64,000 bases of DNA from Dasypus novemcinctus (Eukaryota > Chordata > Mammalia > Cingulata > Dasypodidae). Every line of letters begins with the position of its first letter. The stretch's first letter is position 1. The stretch is from contig NC_080682.1 of the NCBI RefSeq assembly GCF_030445035.2, positions 27,758,770-27,822,769 on the forward strand. Reading direction: 5' to 3'. Positions 11,248-22,345 of this stretch are shown here, piece after piece. The notes beneath the pieces were generated by a model. It was not told the origin of the DNA and ran no database searches. It saw nothing but the letters and a program-made list of their open reading frames with translations. The position numbers were made by a program, and so were the translations under genes.

Positions 11248-12762
11248 TTTTCCAAAATTACATTCATTTTTATTTCAATACTGTAGCTTACACTATAATA
11301 TGCTTGAAATTTTTCATGTTTCCTTCATAGGCTATTAAATTTTAGCATCTGTTTCCATACATTACATTTATTAGCAAAAACCACATTTTAAAAAATGTAC
11401 AAGAATAAACTATCACAATCACTAAAAGAAATGAACTCAGGAATTTAAAACAGTATCATGTCAGGAAGTTTATCTTCATGGAAAATATTTGCTATATGCA
11501 AATCTCACTTGACTTTACTTAATTAAAACTATTTAAGGATGGCTGTGGTACTTGGAATGAAATATTGAAAGCAGGAAATTTTAGAAGACCACCAGTCCCA
11601 ATCCCAAAAGCAAATTATTTCTCTTTCCCAACATCTTTTTGGAAATCACAGCTTCATTTAGAAGAATCATTCCCATAATAAAAGCAGCATTCAGAATGAG
11701 AATATTATGTGACTCTGTCACAAAATGAACTGATGTCACAAAATGGCTGATTCCATGAATATAGCTCACTTTTCCACCGTGAGGGTTCTTATGAGAACCT
11801 TCACACAGAGACCCACAGATATGTTTCCACATCTGGCCAGAAGTCACAGCAAAGACAATACACCGAGACTCCACAACACAACCTGTCTTGTTATAGATGA
11901 ATTCTAATTTGATTCTTAAATGAAGCACACCACCAATAGGTGACACCAACAGTGGCAAAGAATGGTGCCAAAGTTACTGGGTGTTCTGAAGACCTGAATA
12001 TGAACATGTGTTCCTTCAGCAGTCCATCTTGGTGGTTGTTCAGCTGTAAATCCAATTCTTTGAAGGTCAAATGTATCAGCTCTTTGGGACCTGCCTTTGG
12101 TAGGAAAATTTATGAATGTAGGGGCAGAGTTAATGTTGAAAAACATCTGTCAGCTTATCATAGTACACCATTCTAAAAAAGAATTTGTTACAAAAAATAG
12201 ATGAAGAGTGCCAGGAGGTAGCCAGTATTTGATATTCTTAATTAGTTTGCCTGTGCACAGAACACTGTTGCTGAAGTTGAAGAGCAGTGAGCATGAGACT
12301 CATAGTTTTGAGGTGGTGCCTTTATAAATTTTCAGAATTTGTCACCATTCATTCAGAAGACTGAGAGCCTGAAATTCCACTCCTTCAGCTGACCTACTTT
12401 TTCAGCTAAAAGAGTAGCCTTTTTCTTCTGTCCTCCTGGGAGCTGTATGCACAGGAGCAGCAACAGGAAGAGGAAGGGAAAGCTCTAGCTGGGCAGGTGC
12501 CACAGCCTCTGCCTCCACTGCCCCCAATGTATAGAAGCACCCCAGGCCTCCATCTTAGAAAGGCAGTGTCTCCTCCACTCATGCTAAATTTGGGCGCACA
12601 GTAACTCCCAAGACCCCACAGCCACTAAGAAGCCACTGTGTATCCCCTGGTGGTGGTGGTGGGGGCAGGCAACAGCATCCTAGGAGACGAGGCGGTGGCC
12701 TTGGACATGGAAGAGGAGACTGACAGAGCTTCCTGTTCACAGGAGAGGGAACCTGGAATGCA
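11248..12762 (-). pseudogene. TUSC3: TUSC3 (OST3/OST6 family) processed pseudogene
   Basis: The minus strand carries a near-complete, intronless copy of an oligosaccharyltransferase OST3/OST6-type mRNA. Recognisable blocks in order: an ATG at 12553-12551, a hydrophobic signal region ('[10 protein letters not shown]'-like, about 12470), '[12 protein letters not shown]' (about 12420), 'MNGDKF.KFIKAPP' (about 12330), 'NSAPTF' to '[12 protein letters not shown]' (12130-12060), 'VHIQVFRTP' (about 12000), 'EFIYNKTG' (about 11900), 'TSGQMWKHI' (about 11840), 'VSYIHG', '[11 protein letters not shown]', 'MGMILLNEA' and 'GLGLVVF' followed by a stop (about 11590). SYIHG and LNAA..MGM.LLNEA fit TUSC3 better than its paralogue MAGT1. 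An AATAAA on the minus strand (11274-11269) precedes the residual A-tail. Flanking 15-bp duplications 'ttttgcccatttttt' at 11233-11247 and 12763-12777 show L1-mediated retroposition. Stops and frameshifts break the frame, for example between 12300 and 12150. The parental protein is an ER membrane OST subunit with a luminal thioredoxin-like domain; this copy cannot encode it. Confidence 0.92.
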
Positions 12763-13150
12763 TTTTGCCCATTTTTTAATCAGGTCATTTGTCTTTTTAT
12801 ATTTGAGTTGTAGGATCTCTTCATATATTATGATTATTAGATCCTTGTAAGATTTGTGATTTCCGAATATTTTTTTCCATGGTCTAGGAAGCCTTCTTAA
12901 CCACTCCCAAAAGTCCTTTGAGGTTCATTAGTATTTAATTTTGAGGAGGGCCGATTTCTCTGTTTTTTCTTTTATTGCTCATGCTATGGGGGTTAGGTTA
13001 AAAAACAACAACAATAGCATGCTGCAACTTCCTGTAGAGTTTCCCTACATTATCTTCTAGAAATTTTATAATCCTGGCTTTTATGTTTAGGGCTTTGATT
13101 CATTTTGATTTGATTCTTATATAGGAAGTGAGATAGGGATCTTCTTTGAT
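12763..13150 (-). mobile_element. Ancient L1-like sequence, antisense
   Basis: Begins with the second copy of the target duplication and continues the L1 text interrupted at 11232 ('aatcaggtcatttgtctttt', 'ttgtaggatctcttcatata', 'cttttattgctcatgctatg'). Confidence 0.65.
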
Positions 13151-14715
13151 TCCTTTTTTGTTTTTTTTAATATATATATATATATATATAAATATATACA
13201 TGCTTATTTTAAAAACAAACTTGGATTGCAAAACTGTAACTTAAAAATTATAGGGGATTCTCATATGCCCCGCTTTCCACACCTCCCACATTTTCCCACA
13301 TTAAAACATCCTTCATTAGTGTGATACATTCATTGCAATTGATGAACACAGTTTGGAGCCTTGCCATTAAGCATGTATCATAGATTTATATCATAGTTTA
13401 TACTCTCTCCCCCCAATTTTGTTGGTTATTATGGGAAGATATGTAATGGACTGTATCTGCCCTTGCAGTAACATTCAGGATGATACTCAAGTCCCCAAAA
13501 TGCCGCTATGTAGCCCCTGCTTTTCCCTCTCCCTGCCTTCAGAACCTCCACATCAATGATATAATTTCTTCCATTGGTAAAATCACAATAAGAGAATATC
13601 AAACACCAGTAAGTCTACTTTAGTCCATAATTAATTCCCTAATCCTGAGGATTCTGGGATGATGATGCGTTTTCAACCATCAATTGAGAGGGGGCTTCTA
13701 TTCCATAAGGCTGATGGATAGGATTCTCTTGCTTGAAGTTGTAGACCCTCTCAGTTCCTTGGTACGGTGGTTGTCCATCATCTCCTCACTTTTAATTGTC
13801 CTGGGTAAGTTCAATGAACTGGAGAGTAGGTTTTGCAACATAGTAGAGATTGAGAACCCAGCTGCCATATGGACAGCCCAAAGATTTACATCGCTTGGAC
13901 ATACACTTAGGAATTCTAGTACTAATTATTGGTTCAAATAGAAGGGACGGTAGAGCCATGTGTAAGGAAACCACGACTGAGTCCAATTTTGTTACACTGG
14001 GGAGCATAAATTCCAAAGTAGAGTCTGCTTGTAGGGCACCAAACTTTTGAGCTATCTGTCCTAACTAGTATCTGGATGTCTTCAGAATCCTCAAGAAACC
14101 CACTATTTGGGGTATTATCTATTTTATCTGTCAATGGGTTCCTGCTGATGCATGCATAAACATAACCTCTGAGATGACCTCCCAAATCACTTTGAAGTTT
14201 CTTAGTCATATAAACTCATTTGTCTTTAACTTTCCCCCCTTTGCTCAAGGTCTTTCTCCAATTGCATTGCTAGTTGGTACTCAGTAGTATTCCCTCAGTA
14301 ACAGGGAGTCTCATCCCCACAAGTAATGTTCCTCACATGAGGGAAAGAAATTGAATTTATGTGGTGAGTTTGGCTTAGAGAGAGGCCACATTTGAGCAAC
14401 AAGGAGGCTCTCAGAGACAGCTCTTAGGCACCCTATAAAATTGGGCTAAGTTTCAATTTCAAGAGTAAATGTTCATGAGCACAGTCATCAATATCAAGGG
14501 TCCATCAATGGACCATCCTCCTTCACTAGTTATTGCCCCTGTACTTGGGGGATCCTTGCTGTTACATTAGAGAATATAATGGAGCTCCCTGGGATAGGAA
14601 TTGGGTATTCTTTCAGATACTGTGTTAATCTCCAAACAACATTTATATGCCTTACATGTTTCCTCAGGTGAACTTCTTTCCATGTACCCCCCCCCATCCG
14701 TGACACCCCACAACA
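13150..14715 (-). mobile_element. L1 3' UTR, minus strand (3' end of the L1 at 14716-18660)
   Basis: The reverse complement matches the distal 3' UTR of the complete L1 (compare 30300-31790): the 'gacaaatgagtt' block at 14220, the 'catgggga' region at 14310 and the terminal block near 13450-13150 that leads into T-rich DNA and a short TA repeat (13172-13190). It is continuous with ORF2 sequence at 14716, so it belongs to the same insertion. Confidence 0.75.
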
Positions 14716-15139
14716 ATGTTTAGTTATGGTTATCCAGTTCTCCCAGCACTATTTGCTGAAAAGACTTTTTTTTTTCCCACAGAAAAGTGGACTTGGTAGG
14801 CTTTACAAAATTTAGCTGACCAAAGAAGTGAGGATCTATTTTTGATTTCTCAGTTTGATTCCATTGATTACTGTGTCTATCTTTATGCCAATAACATACC
14901 ATTTCAACCACTGTAGATTTAAAATGCACTTAATGGTCAGGAAGCCTCTGGCATAATATCCACTTATGATCTTTTTTGTTTCTATGGGGTCAGAAGTAAT
15001 ATTTCCCTTTTATTCATGATTTTTAAAAATTTGCATCTTACCTGTTTCTTTGTTTTTCTGCCTTAGTCTTACTAAGAGTTTGTTGATTTATTTTTTATGT
15101 TTTATTTTTTCCAAAGAACCAGATTTTGGTGTTATTCAG

Positions 15140-15161
15140 TCTCTCTCTCTCTCTCTCTCTT
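15140..15161. repeat. (TC)n microsatellite
   Basis: About 11 uninterrupted TC dinucleotides inside the minus-strand L1 ORF2. Confidence 0.9.
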
Positions 15162-16275
15162 TGGTTCTCCATTTATTTTTGCACTAATCTTTGTTCTTTC
15201 TTTCTTTCCTCTTGCTTTGGAATTGTTTGCTATTCTTTCTCTAGTTTCTCTAGTTGTTCAGTTAGACCTTTGATTTTAGCTCTTTCTTCTTTTTTAATGC
15301 AGGTATCTAGGGCCATAAATTTCCCTCTCAGCACTGCCTTTACTGTATCCCATAAGTTTTCATATGTTGTGTTCTCATTTTCATTGGTATCAAGATTTCT
15401 ATTAATTTCTCTTGCAATTTCTTCTTTGGTCGCCTGATTGTTTAGGGGTGTATTTTTCAATCTCCATATATTTGCAAATTTTCCCTTTCCCTATCTATTA
15501 TTGATATCCAGCTTCATTCTTTATTGTCAGAGAAGGTGCTTTCTATAATATCAGTCTTCTTAAACTTATTAATAACTGTCTTGTGTGTCAACATGTGGTC
15601 TATCCTGGAGAAAAATCCAAGAGCTCTTGAGAAGAATGTGGAGCCTGCATAGTTAGGGTGAAAATTTGTGATATATCTCTCAGGTCCATCTCATTATCAA
15701 AATTTTCACATTCTCTGCTCCTTGTTGATTTTCTGTCTAGTTCTTTCTATTTATGTGAGGAGCATATTGAAAACTCCAACTACTATTGTAGAGATGTCAA
15801 TTTCCACTTTCACATTTGCTAGAGTTTCCTATGCATTCTGCAGCACCCTTGTTAGGTGCATAGATATTTATTTCAGTTACTCATTCCTACTGGACTGTCC
15901 TTGTTATTAATATGTAATGGCCCTCTGCATCTCATCACTTTTTGGCATTTAAAGTCTGTTTTCTCTGACACCAGTATAGCTATCCCTGCTATATTTTGTT
16001 TACTATTTGTATGAAACATCTTTTCCCATCCTTTCATTTCAATGTATTTGCATCCTTGGGTCTAAGGTGAGTCTTCTGCAGACAGCAACAGCACATGGAT
16101 GGCTCATGTTTTCTTCTAAATTCTGTAAGCCTATGTCTCTTGATTGGTTAGTTTAATCTGCTAATATTCAATGTAATTACTGTAAAGGCATTACTTATTT
16201 CAGCCATTTTAACCTTTGGATTTCGTATGTCATATCTCACTTTTTTTCCATCTTTTTACTTTTTTAGTTACACTT

Positions 16276-16875
16276 TATGGCAGTTTGAGAATTTTTTGAA
16301 GACAAAAGGAGAAAGATTATGTTTGTAAACTAATCTATTCCTCTGGTGTATAATACCATTTGATTACATTAAATTCAGCTGATGTGTCTTTGATTAGATT
16401 ATTTGTTATGATTAGGGCTATTGATTTTAATATATCAGTGGGCATAATTCATGTTGCTAGGTCTAATATAAAAGGACACTCTCACAGATAGAGAGGAAGA
16501 GAGTGCTCTGCCATTTTTAGTCCTAACATGTGACATAAAGAATTCTCAAACAATTGACACTGATATTGAAGGCCCATAAAGGAACAAGCATATGCCGAGA
16601 GGAGGACAACAGGATCACTTAAGTACAAAGCCACAAGAGGCTGGGCCCATGGATCCTTAAGCAAAAGAGGAAGCACAGAGGGAAAGATAGAGACCAGTAG
16701 ATACTGGCAAGCATCTTGCTTCAGCACATGGTAACTGACTTTGCTGCGAAAGCACCCTTAAGTTGGATGGTTTATAGCCTTGGAACTGTAAGCTTTCACC
16801 TTAAGAAAATAATCCTTATAAATGTCAAGAGATTTCTTGTATTTTAAATGTGCAGCTCTTTGGCAGACTAATACA
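16276..16875 (+). mobile_element. Solo LTR, 5-bp duplication family (copy 2), inside an L1
   Basis: Starts TATGGCAGTTTGAGAA and ends GACTAATACA, matching copies 1, 5 and 6. The flanks CACTT (16271-16275) and CATTT (16876-16880) agree at four of five bases. The L1 ORF2/ORF1 region continues on both sides, so this LTR is younger than the L1. Confidence 0.75.
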
Positions 16876-18660
16876 CATTTTCTGATAGTCTTCACTTCTC
16901 TATTCTCCTCCAAGGCTCTCTTTCTCTTCAATTTTCTTTTCTAGCTGCAGAAGTACATTTAGTGTGTTTCCTCCATAGATGGATTCTTGTTTAGAAACTC
17001 TCTTAGTTTCTGTTTTTCTCTGAATATTTTGAATTCACTGTCATATTTGAAGGACAGTTTTGGCAAATAGAGTTCTTGGCTGGCAATTTTTCTCATTCAG
17101 TATATTAATTATATCATAATGCCTTCTTGCCTCCATGGTTTCTAAAGAGAAATCACATTAAGTTCCCTGTATGTGAGGATTCATTCTTCCATTGCTGTTT
17201 TCAGAATTTTCCACAGAAATCCATGCTACTCATGAGAGTTGGAGATCTCTCAGCCATTTTTACTCAAATAATGTTACTGACCCCTTTCCCTTCTCGTCTT
17301 CTTCTGGAAGTTCAACAACACGTATGTTAGTTCACTCTGTGTTCTCATTCAACTCCCTGAGCCCCCAATAATTTTTTTCTATTTTTTCCTCTCTCTTTTC
17401 CTTTTTTCAATTTCAGTTGTGCTTTCTTATACATCACAGTTTCTTTCTTCCATGGTTTGAAATCTATTGTTGTGTGCTTCTATTATATTTTAATCTCAGT
17501 TATAGTGTCTTTTATTCCTATAAGCTCTGTTATTTTTCTATCCAAGATTTCAAATCTTTCTTTGTGTTTTCTAGTGCCTTCTTAATATCTTTTAGATGTT
17601 TTATCCATGTTGCCCTTCAATTCTGTGATTTTATGCAAGAGTTTCATATGGCCCTCATTGATTAGCTGTTTAAAGTCCTGTGTCTTGTGTGGAGCTTTGA
17701 TTTGTTACTTTTCCTGAGTTATACTTTACTTTAGCTTTGTAAGGATTGCAATTTTTTGACTGATATCTGTGTATGTTTCTGATGCTGAATTCAATCTGAT
17801 ATCCAGGTTCTCTTTTTCCAAAGAATTTACTGTTAAGTAGATGTATGTTACCACTGTTTTTTGACTCTTTGTTGAAAATGTCCTAAATATTTAGGATTGC
17901 CCCCGTTTAACTCTTCAGACCACAGCTAAGGACCCAAGGATGGGAAGTGGTCCAGTTTCCAAGGACCATGGAGAGGGTGGCAGTAAAGACATCTGCTTGT
18001 GTCTTTATTTATTATTTTCCCCTTTTGACTCCTTTTCTGGTCTGAGAGAAAGATGATATTCTTGGAAGACCTCTCAACTCAGACCATAGTTGCTAGGGGA
18101 CATTACATTCAGTGTAATTTCTCTAGTGAGTGGGCAGTTCAGAAGCAATATCCTCAACACTGGCTAAACCTCACAAACAAACTTTCTCAGAAGCCCTCTC
18201 CATCCTTAACTAGACTTATACTTTTTCCCTGTCTCCTCAGCAACCAGTCTGGGCAGTATGGGGAGTATTTGAGAAGGCAGAATGTCTTTAGCTCCCATGC
18301 AATATCAGGGCCCAACTGAGACTGGAACTGTGAGACCTCCTACAATGCAGCAGACCAACTCAGTGGCCAAAATATGAATTTGCTGCAGGCTGTGTCTATC
18401 ACTCTCCCCTTGTTGGGGAAGAGGACACCTTCAAGTCCCTCATTCCACAGCCACTGCAGTTCACACTTGCAGTATTCTTTAGGGGGCTATTTGCTTTGTA
18501 TGTGGGGAGATGGGAGCCTGGAGCTACTGCTTTGGTAGCTCTAGTCCTGGGAATTTTCAGCCATTGAGACTTCTTTATTTTGTCCCTCTCTTTTCTGGAT
18601 GGTGTCTCAATTTCCCTCCTGGCCTGAGCCCCAGAACATCCATTTTGGCAGTTCCTTAGG

Positions 18661-19656
18661 AAGCTAAATAAAGAACTTCAGTATGATCTTATAATCCCAC
18701 TCTTCAGAATATATTCAGAAGAACTGAAATCAAGAATGCAAGGAGTTATTTGCACACCGATGTTCAAAGAGGCATTATTCACAATTGTTAAAAGATGGAA
18801 AGAACCTGGTTTCCCATCAATAGATGAATGGATAAAAAATATGGTATCCACTTATGGTAGAATACTATTCAACTATAAAAAGAAATGAACTGAGGAAGCA
18901 CATGACAACATAGATGAACCTTGAGTATATTATGTTGAGTGAAATAAGCCAGACCAAAAAGGACAAATATTGTATGGTCTTGATGATACGAACTAAATAC
19001 AATGAGTAAACTTATTGAGAAACAGGAGCTAATACTGAATGTATCCAGAATGTTTAAAAGCTAAATTGTAAAGATGTGGCAATAGATGAAGTTGATATTA
19101 GAACATTATAATGAAATAAACATTGCTGACTTATAGATGTGATTGTGACTCAAAGGGGTAGTCTAGGGAGGTTAATATTCATTGACAAATATCTACAGAA
19201 TAATCGATGGATGATATAAGAGTAATTTTGGTGATAGATATGGATTACAGTTATTAATACAAATTCAAGTATGTTCTACTACAAGTTGTTAAGAATATGG
19301 TGATACATGGAAAAATACAACTAATATAATATAGACTATTATTAACATTAATATTTAATAATTTTTGTAGCAAAAGCAAAGAAGGTATTATATTGATGAT
19401 AAAGTTAAAACAAAGTATATGAGGTGTAAATTTATGATACATGAATATGACTCATTACTTTTTTCTTTATTTTCTTAATTGACAATGAGAACTTGATCAT
19501 ATCCTTTAAGCATTTTGTGCTCATTTATATATCTTGCTGAACACTGAAGAAAGGATAAGGCTTGCTTTTAGGATTAAATGAGATAATTGTGCCTGGAGTC
19601 TGTTATTTTATTTTTTTGAAGTTAAAATAAAGTTACTTAAAAAAAGAAAAAAAGAA
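18661..19656 (+). mobile_element. Older L1 ORF2 tail and 3' UTR, plus strand
   Basis: The plus strand reads as the ORF2 C-terminal region ('MNGWIKNMVST' type text at 18830-18860, 'gtgaaataagccagaccaaa' at 18940), followed by a 3' UTR and an A-rich end near 19655. It resembles 28600-28940 of the complete L1 but is more diverged. Confidence 0.7.
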
Positions 19657-20245
19657 ATAATGTTAACATTCAAGCAGCACCATGTCAGAATTTAAAACAT
19701 CATTTTGAGTGAAGCAGTGTAAGATCTCACTGTTAGGAAATAATTATTAATTATATGAATGCAAATTCATAGTCAGAAATAAGGTATCTGAGTTAAGAGT
19801 AGAGAATCAGGAATTAATATTTTGTAACTTCAGAATTTCTCTCTAAACTGATAAAGAACTTTTATTAATAGAAGGCATTGATATAAGTACAAGGTGAATA
19901 TTAACACCAATGAATTCTACATTTACATGTGGTTAAAATGTGAACATTTAGGTTGTGTATAAGTTACAATTTTTGTAAAAATTTTCAAAAACCATAGAAC
20001 TGGAGTAAAATTTTTCAAAAACCATAGAACTGGAAAACACAGTGTACCCTAATGTAATCTGTTGTGAACTGTCAATTAACTATTTATAAATGTTTCAAAA
20101 ATTGTAATGAAAGCATGAACTGATGCAACATGTTAACAATAGAGACAACTGTGTTTTTGAGTGGATATATGTGATTTCTGTACTTCTTGCCTGATTCTTC
20201 TATAAACTACTAATTTTCTAGTTAAAAAATAAACTATTATAATTC
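19657..20245 (+). mobile_element. Probable old L1/HAL1 3' end, plus strand
   Basis: The end at 20120-20240 ('caatagagacaactgtgttt... gcctgattcttctataaac... aaaaataaactatt') resembles the terminal text of old L1/HAL1 3' UTRs. The start is indistinct. It includes a local duplication 'caaaaaccatagaactgga' at 19986-20004 and 20014-20032. Confidence 0.4.
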
Positions 20246-22332
20246 CTTAAATGAAATGTAAGAACCTTGAAAATTTTGAATTTCATCCGCTTCTTATACC
20301 AGCATTTTTTCCATATACTTTACTTCTATGCGGTACAATCCTGAAAATACAGTGCTATTATTTTTGATGTACAGTTTCTTTTACAAAAATTTCACTCTTC
20401 ATTTATTTTTGTAGATTCAATTTCTCCTCCGATATCTTTTTCTTTATGATAGAGAACTTCTGTTAGCTTTTTGTAAACCATAGGACTTTTGGCAACTAAT
20501 GGTCTGAGCTCAACTTTGTTTTAAAAGTCTCCATATCACACTAGTTTCACAAATATTTTCACTAGATATAGAATTATTTTTCTTTTTACTTCCCCACATA
20601 TTGCATAATGATTTTTCTTCTATTATTGTTGTTCCTTTTGGGAAGTCAGCCATTATAGATATGATCCCCACTCCTCACACCCTCAAAATTTCCTCCACCA
20701 ACATACAACTAGGCAAGTTACATATTCTCCCATCCCATCATGGCAGTTTTGAAGTGTTTCTGGTATATTTCATTTTCTGTAGCTTGATTATGATCTGTTT
20801 TTGTATGTGTGTGATTGGGGGTAAGAGGTGTTGGCAGATAGGATTTACCTTATTTGGATATTAAATCTGTAAGATGATTTTTTTTCCTCAAAATTTTTAA
20901 AAATTTACCTCACTTTTTTTCATGTTCTCTAATCTGCTTAGGCTCTCTTCTTTTTTATGTAAACAGTTCTGCTGTTGTATTTGTTGCTTAACCCTTGGCT
21001 CATTAGTTGGAAAATCACTTACTAATTAATTTAAAGTATACTGTTGATCTCTTTGATTACCTCCAATCTGCTGTTGAGTCCTCCTAGCAAATTTGTCATT
21101 ATTGTATATTTTCCTCCTCTCTTCTAGAATGTATAATTAGTTCATATTTATTTTAGCCTACATGTTTTTCTGCTGTCATTTTTCATTAATTTCCTCATTG
21201 TAACATCTTTTCCATAAGTCATTAAGCATATGTTGTAAACTGTTTCAAATTCCTTGGTAGCTATTTCAAACTTTGGGTTCATATTGAAATCTGCTTCTAT
21301 AAAATTTTTCTTTGACATTGTGTTGCATTGTTTTAGTTATTTTGATAATATATTGTGCTTTGTGAATGACACATTTTTGGGAACCTGGATTGTGTTTCTT
21401 TTTGTTATGGAATATTGAAGTTTTTTCTGTTTGGCAATAAATTACAAGCAATGTGTTTTGAAACTCTCAGGCATTATATTATTCTTTATTAAGGTTGGTC
21501 AATTATATTTTGACCTCAGTCTTAGGGCATAGTATTTACTAGAGGGTATTGTCCTTATTTCAAATGTTCTTTGTTGTTTTTTGTTTTGTATTGTTTTGTT
21601 GTCTTAACTTCATGCCTGACTTAATCAAAGAGCTTAATTTAATTTCTGGGCCATTAATTCAGTTTCTCCTACCCCTTCATGAACTCAAGTATGTATGTAC
21701 TGGTCTCAGTCCTATACCTGTTCTCTTGGCCTATTGATTCTCCATCTGCACATATATGGTTCAATTTTCAGCTGAGCCTCTGCAGGGACCTAGTACTGAT
21801 ATTTGAGCATATCCTTTTGATATCTATTTTCTTTCTTCCAAATTCTTTAATGGTGGAAACTCCACTATGCAAATCTTTCTACTCTGTGTGTACTCTGTAA
21901 CTCCTAAGTTAGTAAGCAGTACAGAAAGGCAGGTTGTTAATGAGTTTTTTCTTATATATTTTTATTAACTCATATGATGTCTGTTTCCAATGCATGTAAA
22001 CATTTTTCATCTGCATTTTGTTCAGGTTTGCAGTTATTTATGGTAGCAAGAGAATTCTTATACCCCTTACACTGTTACAACCGAAGCCAAAAATTGACTA
22101 AAGATTTTCACTATCTTCTGGTTTAAATGACAACATGGCTTGAAACACTATTTCATAATATTTCCCCTGTATTTGTATTATTCTTGCTTTATTTAACTTT
22201 TTAAAGAATGGCACTTTATCTTTATTTCCTTTTTGATAATATTCAATTATATTTGTGTTTTATTCATTGTTATTCTAGTTTTATGATTTTTCCCACTTTT
22301 TAGGTTAAATTGATTGGTTTTATTGTAGTACC
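20246..22332 (-). mobile_element. Decayed HAL1/L1-like sequence, antisense (tentative)
   Basis: Long T-rich text with features of antisense HAL1/L1, for example 'acccttggctcattagttgg' and 'ctgcttctataaaatttttc'. There are no useful open frames. Part of it (21900-22100) loosely resembles 48770-48900. The family assignment is uncertain. Confidence 0.35.
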
Positions 22333-22345
22333 TAAAGATAATAGA

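Larger units (their letters stand above)
14716..18660 (-). mobile_element. L1 coding region and 5' UTR, minus strand, RT core deleted, LTR inserted
   Basis: Minus-strand order from high to low coordinate: 5' UTR (18660-17880), ORF1-like region (about 17800-16900), an LTR insertion (16276-16875), ORF2 endonuclease and linker (about 16200-15000) and ORF2 C-terminal part (14930-14716). A clear ORF2 piece at 15460-15230 reads 'NTTYENLWDTVKAVLRGKF' and 'KKEERAKIKGLTEQLEKLEK'. The sequence jumps from the linker at about 15000 straight to the ORF2 tail at about 14930, so roughly the whole RT domain is gone. All frames contain stops. Confidence 0.75.
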
